Source: Acidimicrobiia bacterium
GTDB lineage: Bacteria; Actinomycetota; Acidimicrobiia; Spongiisociales; ZC4RG35
Reading direction: 5' to 3'
NCBI GenBank assembly: GCA_025929005.1
Contig: JAICND010000020.1
Span: 1 to 10,015, forward strand
DNA: 10,015 nt
Position numbers and translations under genes: made by a program. The notes beneath the pieces were generated by a model. That model did not search any database. It saw nothing but the letters and a program-made list of their open reading frames with translations, and was not told the DNA's origin. Below, piece by piece: positions 1 through 6,663 of the stretch (the stretch's first letter is position 1; each line of letters begins with the position of its first letter).

Positions 1-464
1 CCGACCTCTTCCTCACCCTCGATGAAGAGCTTGATTCCAACTGGAAGTTGGCCCTGAAAGGCCTTGATGGTGCCGAGGTGCATGATTACGCCCGATTTGT
101 CATCAGAGGCACCGCGGCCATAGAGGCGACCGTCTTTCTCAAAAGGATCGAACGGACCGGTTTCCCAAAGTTCTGCAGGGCCGGGAGGCTGTACGTCATG
201 GTGGGCGTAGAGAAGGACCGTTGGCGTTCCCTCGGGCCCGGCGATCTCGCCAAACACCGCCGGGTGGGCGCCGTCGAGTTCCAACAACTGGACTCCCGAC
301 ACACCCGCCTCTGCAAACAACGAAGCCACCTTCTCGGCTGACCGGCGGACCGGTGCAGGGTCATAGGACGGTGCGCTCACCGAGGGGATTCGCACCAGGT
401 CGGCGAGGGTTGCGATCAGTTCGGGACGGAGGGCTTTGACCGCGGTCTTGAGATCATCATGCAT
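1..464 (-). CDS. M20 family metallopeptidase (dipeptidase/deacylase), N-terminal part
   Basis: The 154 visible residues are the N-terminal part of an M20 (ArgE/DapE/ACY1/CPG2) zinc peptidase; the rest lies beyond the left edge. The family's metal centre can be read in order: YAHHDVQPPG (about residues 86-95, H88 and D90 as HxD metal ligands), GRGASDDKSG (116-125, D121 as bridging aspartate) and EGEEEV (149-154, with the catalytic base and metal-binding glutamate pair). These cytosolic enzymes hydrolyse dipeptides or N-acyl amino acids; the substrate cannot be told from this half. The ATG at 464 is preferred because homology-like sequence begins soon after it. No Shine-Dalgarno is present, but a TACCCT box lies 6 nt upstream, consistent with a leaderless transcript. 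It is divergent from the acyl-CoA dehydrogenase. Family assignment is firm; the specific function is open. Confidence 0.93.
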   Translation of the reverse strand, partial: MHDDLKTAVKALRPELIATLADLVRIPSVSAPSYDPAPVRRSAEKVASLFAEAGVSGVQLLELDGAHPAVFGEIAGPEGTPTVLLYAHHDVQPPGPAELWETGPFDPFEKDGRLYGRGASDDKSGVIMHLGTIKAFQGQLPVGIKLFIEGEEEV

Positions 465-549
465 CGGGCGAGGGTATCTGACCACTCTCGGGGCTGTAGT
501 TGCCAAAAGTGGGAGCCTGAACCCGGGGTTGGCGGATTAGCGTCCCTAC
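465..549. promoter_or_regulatory. Divergent promoter region, probable leaderless starts both ways
   Basis: This 85-bp gap separates two divergent genes, neither of which has a Shine-Dalgarno sequence. On the minus strand TACCCT (471-476) is 6 nt from the peptidase ATG. On the plus strand TAGCGT (538-543) is 6 nt from the dehydrogenase ATG. Actinobacterial -10 boxes of the form TANNNT usually lie about 7 nt before the transcription start, so both mRNAs may begin at or next to their ATG. No convincing -35 box is visible for either. The dispersed 24-bp repeat occupies the centre of this gap. Confidence 0.4.
507..540 (+). repeat. Dispersed extragenic repeat, copy 1
   Basis: Bases 507-530 (core GGGAGCCTGAACCCGGGG at 511-528) match the reverse complement of 8963-8986 exactly over 24 bp. 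After two mismatches the similarity continues through CGGAT (533-537) and, with one extra base in the other copy, TAG (538-540). This copy lies between the divergent peptidase and acyl-CoA dehydrogenase genes, directly abutting the proposed -10 box of the latter. Confidence 0.85.
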
Positions 550-1794
550 ATGGACTTCGCTTACACGCCCCGGGTTGAGGAGCTTCGATCGAAGCTGCTC
601 TCGTTCATGCACGAAGCCGTGTTGCCGGCCGAGTCCACCTATGAGGAACAGATGGCGGCGGCCGGAGATCCCCATCATCACCCCCAGATCATCGAGGACC
701 TGAAGAAAGAGGCCCGGAGCCGAGGTCTGTGGAACCTCTTTCTCCCAGGCCATGAAGAAGGTGGGAACCTCTCGGTACTCGAGTACGCCCCCCTGGCCGA
801 GATCACCGGATGGAGCCCACGGCTTGCACCCGAAACCCTCAACTGCTCCGCTCCCGACACCGGCAACATGGAGATCCTCCACATGTTCGGCACCCCCGAG
901 CAGAAGGAACGGTGGCTGGCTCCGCTTCTGGAAGGCGAGATCAGATCCTGCTTCTCCATGACCGAGCCCGATGTCGCTTCCAGCGACGCCACCAACATCA
1001 GGACCCGGATCAAGCGTGAAGGTGACGAGTACGTCATCTCGGGCCGCAAGTGGTTCTCTTCGGGCGCCGCCTCGGCCCGATGCAAGGTGGGGATCGTGAT
1101 GGGAGTCACCAATCCCGAAGCCGACAGTTATCACCGACAGAGCATGGTGCTGGTGCCCTTCGATACTCCCGGAGTGATCGTCGAGAGACAACCCCTGGTC
1201 TTCGGTTACCAGGATCGCGGTGGGCATCCGGTGGTTCATTACGACAAGGTCCGGGTGCCCGTAACCAACCTGCTGGGTGAGGAGGGCGGCGGCTTCGCCA
1301 TCGCCCAGGCCCGCCTCGGTCCCGGGCGTATCCACCATTGCATGCGGGCGATCGGCGCCGCGGAACGGTGTTTCGAACTCATGTGTGAGCGGGCCAAGGC
1401 CCGCACGGCCTTTGGCAAGCCGCTGGCCGACCAGGGAGTCATCCAGGAATGGATCGCCGATTCGAGAATCAAGATCGAGCAAGCCCGCCTACTGGTCCTA
1501 AAGACAGCCTGGCTGATCGACCATCAGGGAACCAAAGGCGCCCGGGTCGAGATCGCGGCCATCAAGGTGGTGGCCCCCGAGGTGCTGACCTATGTGGCCG
1601 ACCGGGCTATGCAGGTGTTTGGAGCGGCGGGCTTCACCGATGACTACCCAATCGCGGAGCTGTGGTCGATGGGCCGCTGGCTGCAGGTCGCCGATGGGCC
1701 CGACGAGGTTCATCGCAGGTCGGTTGCCCGGGCAGAACTTGGTCGATTCGAACCTGGGGCGGTGCCGCCGCCCTATCCGACCGCCAACGAATAA
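550..1794 (+). CDS. Acyl-CoA dehydrogenase, ACAD10/11-like
   Basis: This 414-residue FAD enzyme catalyses alpha,beta-dehydrogenation of an acyl-CoA in fatty-acid or related acyl catabolism. The N-terminal helical domain covers about residues 1-130 and includes LFLPGHEEGGNLSVLEYAPL (64-83). The beta domain begins with the FAD/substrate motif CFSMTEPDVASSD (134-146), followed by ISGRKWFSSGA (163-173). The C-terminal helical domain carries RTAFGKPLADQGVIQ (285-299) and QVFGAAGFTDDYPI (355-368). Where medium-chain dehydrogenases have YEGT with the catalytic glutamate, this protein has ADGPDEVH (381-388), placing D382 at the catalytic-base position; this is the pattern of the ACAD10/11 group, whose members may act on branched or hydroxylated acyl-CoAs. 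Full length for the family. The ATG at 550 lacks a Shine-Dalgarno. The 3' end overlaps the convergent kinase gene by 22 bp. Confidence 0.94.
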   Translation: MDFAYTPRVEELRSKLLSFMHEAVLPAESTYEEQMAAAGDPHHHPQIIEDLKKEARSRGLWNLFLPGHEEGGNLSVLEYAPLAEITGWSPRLAPETLNCSAPDTGNMEILHMFGTPEQKERWLAPLLEGEIRSCFSMTEPDVASSDATNIRTRIKREGDEYVISGRKWFSSGAASARCKVGIVMGVTNPEADSYHRQSMVLVPFDTPGVIVERQPLVFGYQDRGGHPVVHYDKVRVPVTNLLGEEGGGFAIAQARLGPGRIHHCMRAIGAAERCFELMCERAKARTAFGKPLADQGVIQEWIADSRIKIEQARLLVLKTAWLIDHQGTKGARVEIAAIKVVAPEVLTYVADRAMQVFGAAGFTDDYPIAELWSMGRWLQVADGPDEVHRRSVARAELGRFEPGAVPPPYPTANE

Positions 1795-3107
1795 CTGTCC
1801 GCGTCCTCGGGAGTACTAGGAACCAACGGAAGTTCGATCTCGAAAATGGTCTCGTTTTTTTCGCGCCGATAGACAAGGTCTGAGCCCAGGCCCTCGGCCA
1901 ACGTCCGGGCGACGTGTAGGCCCAGCCCGAGGCTGCCGGTGACCGTCGCCTCCCTACCTGAATGGACAAAGCCGGCGAAAGCCTTGGCAAGATCGGCAGG
2001 TGGTATCCCCGGCCCCAGATCGACCACCTGGAGCTCATATCGGTCTCCCCTCCTTCGTCCTCGGAGGGCGACCGGTTCTCGGCCATGGGAGTAAGCATTG
2101 TCGATCAGATTCCGTAGAAGCTGTCTCACACGGGACGGGTCGACGAGGACGAGCTGGTCCTCGATCTCCAAGGTCAGATGGCGGCCAGCCCTGTTGGTCG
2201 CCTCGACCACCGGTCTGATCGCATCGGCCATCAGAGATGGGACTAGAACAAAGGACAGGCTCCCAGCCTCGCTGCGAGACGCGACCAGAAAGTCGTCAAT
2301 CATCCGACCCAGGTCCTGGGATTCCTCATAGATGGCCCCGGTCATCTCCATCACTCGCGATGTATCGAGTTGCCCGTGTTCTGCCTGCTCGAGAACGGCA
2401 GAAGCGAACCCCTGGATGCCAGTTAAAGGAGTCCGGAGCTGATGACTGAGCCCGGCAATGAGCTCGTCCTTTGCTCGACCGAGGTCGTTCGTGCGCTGTA
2501 GTTCGGCTTGAAGACGCTGGTGGTCGAGGCGGCGCCGAGCGGAGCGACGATATGCCAAGAGAACCAGGGCGGGAGCGATCAGCGCGGCTGAAAAGGACGA
2601 CAGTCGAGCTGCTCGTCCTGCTTCTGCTTGCTCGGCCGCGATCGCAGCAGTCAACTCCCTACTGGCGGCGGCGAGTTGTGAAGCGATCCGATTCAAGGCA
2701 GGTCCTGCCGCACTCAGCGCCTCGTCAGCTGCGGCATCAGGGTCGTCAGTGTTCAAGGAGTCGCCGACCTGCCGTGCCGCCTCTCGAAGCAGGGTCAGAT
2801 CGTCGGCGAAATTGGCTCCCAGGGAGGTCATCTCAGTCAGGAGGTCGAGCGCTTCGTAGCCGGCAGCCACAGCGGCAGCCACGGTGGCTTGATCGCGGGC
2901 GGCGACCCCGGCGACCGCTATGGCCAGGTTGGCTCGGTAAAGGGCGGCGTCGGTAGAGGCACCCTCCAGCTTCTGCACGTCGCTGAGATCAGAGGTGACA
3001 CGTGAGGTTTGGTCCGCCAAGGCAAATCCGACGGCGGCGCCGATCAGGGTCAGGAAAGCCAGGGCCCCGGCCGCGGTCTCCGCTTTATGGCGGAACGAGG
3101 AAGCCAT
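1773..3107 (-). CDS. Orphan membrane sensor histidine kinase
   Basis: The 444-residue protein is a transmembrane two-component kinase. TM1 is about residues 12-31; an Ala-rich helical extracytoplasmic region follows (about 32-168, resembling a four-helix CHASE3/chemoreceptor-type sensor); TM2 is about 171-187. No HAMP domain is visible: a charged, coiled-coil-like linker leads straight into HisKA. The H-box is LSHQLRTPLTGIQGF (220-234), H222 being the phosphoacceptor. The ATPase domain has the N-box LLRNLIDNAYSHG (330-342), G1 DLGPGIP (363-369) and G2 GSLGLGLHVAR (391-401). The reading frame is open to 3410, but that extension overlaps the divergent gene and is low-complexity. ATG 3107 is chosen because GATAGG lies 7 nt upstream and the membrane segment follows closely; GTG 3110 is the alternative. 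No response regulator is in the window, so its partner is unknown. It converges on and overlaps the acyl-CoA dehydrogenase. Confidence 0.93.
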   Translation of the reverse strand: MASSFRHKAETAAGALAFLTLIGAAVGFALADQTSRVTSDLSDVQKLEGASTDAALYRANLAIAVAGVAARDQATVAAAVAAGYEALDLLTEMTSLGANFADDLTLLREAARQVGDSLNTDDPDAAADEALSAAGPALNRIASQLAAASRELTAAIAAEQAEAGRAARLSSFSAALIAPALVLLAYRRSARRRLDHQRLQAELQRTNDLGRAKDELIAGLSHQLRTPLTGIQGFASAVLEQAEHGQLDTSRVMEMTGAIYEESQDLGRMIDDFLVASRSEAGSLSFVLVPSLMADAIRPVVEATNRAGRHLTLEIEDQLVLVDPSRVRQLLRNLIDNAYSHGREPVALRGRRRGDRYELQVVDLGPGIPPADLAKAFAGFVHSGREATVTGSLGLGLHVARTLAEGLGSDLVYRREKNETIFEIELPLVPSTPEDADSYSLAVG

Positions 3108-3114
3108 CACATGG

Positions 3115-3175
3115 CCTATCGGCGCCTTTCTTCCTTGCTTGACGGCTACAGGAAATGGCGGACTGTGCCGATAGG
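3115..3175. promoter_or_regulatory. 9-bp inverted repeat in the kinase/secreted-protein divergent leader
   Basis: CCTATCGGC (3115-3123) and its exact complement GCCGATAGG (3167-3175) lie 43 bp apart in a 74-bp divergent gap. Read toward each gene, GCCGATAGG sits 7 nt before the kinase ATG (3107) and 6 nt before the secreted-protein ATG (3182), so the GATAGG part may also serve as ribosome binding site for both. TTGACG (3139-3144, plus) could be a -35 box, but no good -10 follows at the right distance. Confidence 0.5.
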
Positions 3176-3181
3176 AACTTG

Positions 3182-3931
3182 ATGGCCAGGGCAAGGGCAG
3201 TGGTCGGGGGCTTGCTTCTAGTGCTGATCGCCGCCCCGGCCTACGCCGCTCCACCCTCCCATTCATACGGACCCGGTGAACTGTTGGGGCCGCTGGTCGA
3301 GCCCTTGAAGCCGGTGACAGAGTCGGTAGGAACAGTCTTGGCGCCCACCACCGAACCTGCGGGGGAGATCCTCGAACCGGTGGCCGATCCCGTCGTGGAG
3401 GTCCTATCACCGGTAACCGACCCTCTGCTTGATCCGGTGGAGGAGGTGGTTAACCCCATCACCGACCCTCCGCTTGATCCGGTGGAGGAGGTTGATGACC
3501 CGATTCTCGACACCGTTGAAGACGTGATCGACCCGCCCATAGAACCGAATCCTCCGCCCATAGGAGGCGGAACCCCTCCTGGCTCTGAAACCAATTCCTC
3601 CCAGCTGGTGGGCGTAGCGGGGTCGTTAGTGGAATCTTCTCCTTCATTGAGGTCCGACCTCGTCTCCTCGGCCGTCTCCCTTCTCCCCCCTTCTTCTGCG
3701 GGAGTTGTGCTCTCGCCCACGCTGACCCAATCGCTGCTTTCCCAGATCCTTGACTGGCTGAGCGGGCTCGATGCTGGCTCGCTCCTATCGGCACCGTTCC
3801 TAGGGCTGCAAGTCTTGTTACGGGCTCTGGTGTCTGCGGGGCGAGGCTTGTTGGTGCCTGCCGTGATGCTGGTCGCCCTCGCCATTTTCATGGCGCGGGA
3901 TCGTCGAATTCAGGGAACTAAAACGCCTTGA
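3182..3931 (+). CDS. Secreted Pro/Val/Asp-rich repeat protein with C-terminal membrane anchor
   Basis: I do not recognise a named family for this 249-residue protein. It begins with a classical signal peptide (basic MARARAV, hydrophobic core to about residue 18, likely cleavage after AYA at 22). Residues about 38-127 are a degenerate acidic repeat region in which P-[VI]-x-[DE]-P and V-x-x-V units recur, and which includes a near-perfect 15-residue repeat. A Pro/Gly/Ser-rich linker (about 120-140) and a Ser/Leu-rich segment (140-220) follow. A single membrane helix (about 222-237) precedes a basic tail, so the repeat region should face outward. An upstream ATG at 3155 is in frame but would put nine residues ahead of the signal peptide and has AGGAA touching the start codon; ATG 3182 fits better. 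The divergent membrane kinase suggests an envelope-related link, which is inference. Confidence 0.8.
   Translation: MARARAVVGGLLLVLIAAPAYAAPPSHSYGPGELLGPLVEPLKPVTESVGTVLAPTTEPAGEILEPVADPVVEVLSPVTDPLLDPVEEVVNPITDPPLDPVEEVDDPILDTVEDVIDPPIEPNPPPIGGGTPPGSETNSSQLVGVAGSLVESSPSLRSDLVSSAVSLLPPSSAGVVLSPTLTQSLLSQILDWLSGLDAGSLLSAPFLGLQVLLRALVSAGRGLLVPAVMLVALAIFMARDRRIQGTKTP
3416..3492 (+). repeat. Two 32-bp direct repeats, 45-bp period
   Basis: Bases 3416-3447 and 3461-3492 are identical except for one substitution (CTCTGC versus CTCCGC). The start-to-start distance is 45 bp, so the duplication keeps the reading frame and encodes the 15-residue unit TDPxLDPVEEV plus four variable residues. It lies in the external repeat region of the secreted protein. 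Confidence 0.85.
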
Positions 3932-3940
3932 CGGGCGTTT
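3921..3940 (+). terminator. Stem-loop at the end of the secreted-protein gene
   Basis: AAACGCC (3921-3927) pairs with GGCGTTT (3934-3940) around a 6-nt loop that contains the TGA stop codon (3929-3931). No long T tract follows, although the 3' arm ends in TTT. It may be a weak terminator or an mRNA-end stabiliser. Confidence 0.4.
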
Positions 3941-3966
3941 AAGTAATTCCCCACAATCGATGATGA

Positions 3967-4236
3967 ATGATCCCCGTAGAACCTGATGAACTGACAAGCT
4001 GGCGTGAGGAAGCGCTGTGTCGCGACCTGACCGAGGTCGACTTCTTCCCCACCCCCGAAGACACGGTCGCCATCAACCAGGCCAAGGAGGTGTGTGCCTC
4101 CTGCCCGGTGGCCCGTGCGTGCCTCGAGTACGCCATCGAGACCCGCCAGTTCGAAGGCATCTGGGGTGGGCACACTCCGAAAGAGCGCGTCAAGCTGCGC
4201 CGGCTCTGGCAAGAAGAGATACGGCGCGCCAGTTGA
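3967..4236 (+). CDS. WhiB-like iron-sulfur transcriptional regulator
   Basis: The 89-residue protein has the full Wbl signature: four cysteines, C18, C43, C46 and C52, in the C...CxxCxxxxxC arrangement that binds a [4Fe-4S] cluster, followed by the GIWGG turn (64-68) and a basic C-terminal segment (PKERVKLRRLW, 71-81) used for DNA or sigma-factor contact. Wbl proteins are confined to actinobacteria and their phages, and regulate development, redox response or antibiotic tolerance, generally by binding region 4 of the principal sigma factor. The start is fixed by an in-frame TGA at 3964-3966 immediately upstream of ATG 3967. No Shine-Dalgarno is present. Which Wbl subgroup it belongs to cannot be settled by eye. 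Its stop is 1 bp from the stop of the convergent YibE/F gene. Confidence 0.95.
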   Translation: MIPVEPDELTSWREEALCRDLTEVDFFPTPEDTVAINQAKEVCASCPVARACLEYAIETRQFEGIWGGHTPKERVKLRRLWQEEIRRAS

Positions 4237-4237
4237 G

Positions 4238-5338
4238 CTAGGCCGATGAGGCAAGCGGCGGCGCCACCACCCGGGCCGCCAGCCAGGTCGTGATTGGCAC
4301 CGCCGAGATCAACCCGATCGACCCCACCAGGGTGCGGATGATCTCGACCGCCACGACCTCGGAGTTGGCGATCACGCCCAACGGCAGCCCGCTCAATCCG
4401 AAGAGAAGAAGCAGTGGCAGGGCCGCGCCCGCGTAGGCGAGCAGCAGCGTGTTGACCGAGGCCGCAACGTGGTCGCGGCCGACCCGCAGTCCGGACGCAA
4501 ACAAGTCGCTGGGTCCGAGCTGAGGATTGGCCCCGTGCAGCTCCCAGACTGCGGACGCCTGGGTGACAGTGACGTCGTCCAACGCTCCCAGGGCACCCAG
4601 CACCATTCCCGCCAGAAGAAGCCCCCGAAGGTCGACGGTCTCAAGCACAAGTATGAAGCTCGCCTCCTCCGAGACGACGCCGCTGAGGTCGGCCAGTCTC
4701 GTGACCATGGCCGACAAGGCCACAGTCAGCGCCAGAGACGCAAACGTCCCAATAGCTGCCACATGTGTCAACGGCTTGAGGCCGTGGGTCAGGTACAGGG
4801 CAGCCATGCCGATGGCGCTGCCACCCACGATGGCGACCAGCTCAGGAGGTCGACCGGTGAGGATCGCCGGCACCACATAGACAAAGATCACCAGCAGCGA
4901 CGCCGCCAGGCCGGCCACGGCTCCCACCCCCTTGCTCCTCGCCAATATGAGCACTACGAGCAGGAAAACGAGTCCCACTCCCACGAGGAGGGGTCGCCGC
5001 TCCCGATCCGAAAACTGATATCGCTCCAGGGCTGGCGCCTCCGGAACCACATTGAGCAGGACGCGATCGCCCAGCTCGAACTCGGGACTCGAAGGGACGA
5101 GCTGCCATTCCTCGAGTGTGATCGTGCCGGCGTCGGGTCCCTCCAATATCAAGAATGTGACCCGTCGACAGGACACGTCGTCGGCAAAGGAACAGGTTCC
5201 TTCCACCACCTCGGACACCTCGGCAGTTATCACCTGGGAGGTGAACCCAAGACCACTGGTATCAGGCATCTGATCGGATTGGGGCCAGAACAAAGCCATG
5301 GCAACGACAATTGCCACCGCGACCGAAGCTGCCAGCAA
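4238..5338 (-). CDS. YibE/F-family multipass membrane protein
   Basis: This 366-residue protein has an N-terminal membrane helix (about residues 3-18), an extracytoplasmic soluble domain of about 95 residues including paired cysteines C49 and C57, and then several hydrophobic helices from about 116 to 357. The stretch GALGALDDVTVTQASAVWEL (248-267) followed by GLRVGRDHVAASVNTLLLAY (283-302) is characteristic of the YibE/F-like family, whose transport or sensing role is not established. The only conventional start in frame is TTG at 5338, which has no Shine-Dalgarno and falls directly at the membrane helix. The frame stays open a further 40 codons upstream, to a TGA near 5464, and would read RRPLARYLG just before the helix, so the true N-terminus may be longer. 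It converges on whiB and is divergent from the aminotransferase. Confidence 0.88.
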   Translation of the reverse strand: MLAASVAVAIVVAMALFWPQSDQMPDTSGLGFTSQVITAEVSEVVEGTCSFADDVSCRRVTFLILEGPDAGTITLEEWQLVPSSPEFELGDRVLLNVVPEAPALERYQFSDRERRPLLVGVGLVFLLVVLILARSKGVGAVAGLAASLLVIFVYVVPAILTGRPPELVAIVGGSAIGMAALYLTHGLKPLTHVAAIGTFASLALTVALSAMVTRLADLSGVVSEEASFILVLETVDLRGLLLAGMVLGALGALDDVTVTQASAVWELHGANPQLGPSDLFASGLRVGRDHVAASVNTLLLAYAGAALPLLLLFGLSGLPLGVIANSEVVAVEIIRTLVGSIGLISAVPITTWLAARVVAPPLASSA

Positions 5339-5466
5339 ACCGAGATACCGGGCCAGGGGTCTGCGATCGCTTCCGGTCAGGATCCTGAGATCGGAATGAT
5401 TCTCGATGAGGTGCAGGATATTGATTTCGGCATCGAGAGAGTCCCTACCTGATAAACAGGAGCCTC

Positions 5467-6663
5467 ATGCTTGATGTGGAGGCGCTGCGAGCCGAGTTCC
5501 CTGCCCTGGCCGGTCCGCAAATCTACCTCGACGGTCCGGCCGGAACCCAGGTACCCAACCGGGTCATCAGAGCAGTCTCCGAAGCCCTCGCATCGTCAAT
5601 GTCGAATGTGGGGGGACAGTTCGGATCGTCCAGGAGATCCGAGGCCACCGTCGACCGTGCTCGCGCGGCGGCGGCGGACTTCGTAGGTGGTGAGCCTACC
5701 GAGGTGATCTTCGGTCCCAATATGACTTCGCTGACCTTCGCCGTTAGCCGAGCGCTATCAGAGGGGTGGAAGGAGGGCGATCGCATCATCCTCTCCGCCC
5801 TTGATCACGACGCCAACGTCACTCCATGGGTGAGGGCAGCCGCCTCCAAGGGGGTAAGGGTTGACTTCGTGGACTTCGATCGGAAGACCACTGCCATTGA
5901 CCTCGACCAACTCGAGGCGATGATCGATGCGCGTACCCGGCTGGTGGCGGTGACAGCGTGCTCAAATGCCTTCGGAACCCTCGTGGATGTCCCGAGACTT
6001 GCCAGGGCCGCCCGTTCGGTCGGTGCTCTCACCTTTGTCGATGCCGTGCATCTCGCTCCCCATAGGCGCATCGATGTCCAGGCGATCGGCTGTGACTTCC
6101 TGGTGTGTTCGTCCTACAAGTTCTTCGGTCCCCATCTCGGAGTCATGTGGATGCGAGGCGACCTTCTCGAGCAACTACCCGCCTTCAAGGTCAGACCCGC
6201 TCCTGACCGGGGCCCGGGTCGCTGGGAGACCGGCACAGGCCCCTTTGAACTGCTGGCGGGCTTTACCGCCGCAGTCGACTACCTCGCCTCGCTGGGTTGG
6301 GGAGCCGACCGGAGAGGAGCCCTAGACGCAGCGTTTTCTGAGATCGGGGCTCACGAAATGGCGCTGGCCGACCGTTTCCTGACCGGGCTGCCATCCGGGG
6401 TGAGCGTGGTGGGTCAACCAGGGCTCGAAGGACGAGTTCCCACTTTCGCGCTTGAGGTCGACTCCCTGCCTGCAAGCGAAGTGGCCCGACAACTCGGCCA
6501 CGTCGGCATCGCAACCTGGTCGGGCCACTACTACGCGGTCGAGCCCATGTCCCGCCTGGGGTTTCTGGACAGGGGGGGCTTGACCAGGATCGGATTTGTA
6601 CACGTCTCGACGCCAGGTGAGGTCGATGCAGTCCTGTCTGCCTTGGCCAGTCTTGAGTCTTGA
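5467..6663 (+). CDS. Class V aminotransferase, cysteine-desulfurase-like (VC1184 type)
   Basis: The 398-residue enzyme is a fold-type I pyridoxal-phosphate protein. Visible features are YLDGPAGTQVP (20-30), HDANVTPW (114-121, H114 likely stacking on the cofactor ring), CSNAFGTLVDV (165-175), FVDAVH (190-195, D192 to the pyridine nitrogen), CSSYKFFGPHLG (214-225, K218 as Schiff-base lysine) and RWETGT (252-257). Together these match the VC1184 subfamily related to SufS/CsdA. In true group II desulfurases a catalytic cysteine follows the C-terminal RxGHHC motif; here the region reads WSGHYYAVEPMSRLG (351-365) with no cysteine, so sulfur transfer from cysteine is doubtful and the substrate is unknown. 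AGGAG (5458-5462) lies 4 nt before ATG 5467. The stop codon is embedded in the -35 box of the next gene's promoter. Confidence 0.9.
   Translation: MLDVEALRAEFPALAGPQIYLDGPAGTQVPNRVIRAVSEALASSMSNVGGQFGSSRRSEATVDRARAAAADFVGGEPTEVIFGPNMTSLTFAVSRALSEGWKEGDRIILSALDHDANVTPWVRAAASKGVRVDFVDFDRKTTAIDLDQLEAMIDARTRLVAVTACSNAFGTLVDVPRLARAARSVGALTFVDAVHLAPHRRIDVQAIGCDFLVCSSYKFFGPHLGVMWMRGDLLEQLPAFKVRPAPDRGPGRWETGTGPFELLAGFTAAVDYLASLGWGADRRGALDAAFSEIGAHEMALADRFLTGLPSGVSVVGQPGLEGRVPTFALEVDSLPASEVARQLGHVGIATWSGHYYAVEPMSRLGFLDRGGLTRIGFVHVSTPGEVDAVLSALASLES

Noticed and set aside
457..1482. 341-residue open frame on the minus strand opposite the acyl-CoA dehydrogenase
   Set aside because: The plus-strand gene has complete family motifs. 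The minus frame is Gly/His/Asp-rich without recognisable domains, as expected from high-GC codon bias.
2471..2956. 161-residue Arg-rich open frame opposite the kinase
   Set aside because: Shadow of the kinase coding sequence with arginine-heavy low-complexity composition and no motif.
3108..3410. N-terminal extension of the histidine kinase by 101 residues
   Set aside because: It is Pro/Arg-rich low complexity, covers the divergent gene's signal peptide and repeat region, and would bury the first membrane helix.
3241..3891. 216-residue Ser/Gly/Thr-rich open frame antisense to the secreted repeat protein
   Set aside because: Its repeats are the complement of the plus-strand repeats. It has no start signals or domain, while the plus strand has a signal peptide and an anchor helix.
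5401..5438. 8-bp inverted repeat TCTCGATG/CATCGAGA upstream of the aminotransferase
   Set aside because: A dyad of this size is expected by chance about once in eight gaps of this length, and it may lie in the coding extension of YibE/F.
4469..5452. 327-residue open frame on the plus strand opposite the YibE/F gene
   Set aside because: Its product is rich in His, Gln and Arg with no hydrophobic core, typical of the antisense of a membrane-protein gene.
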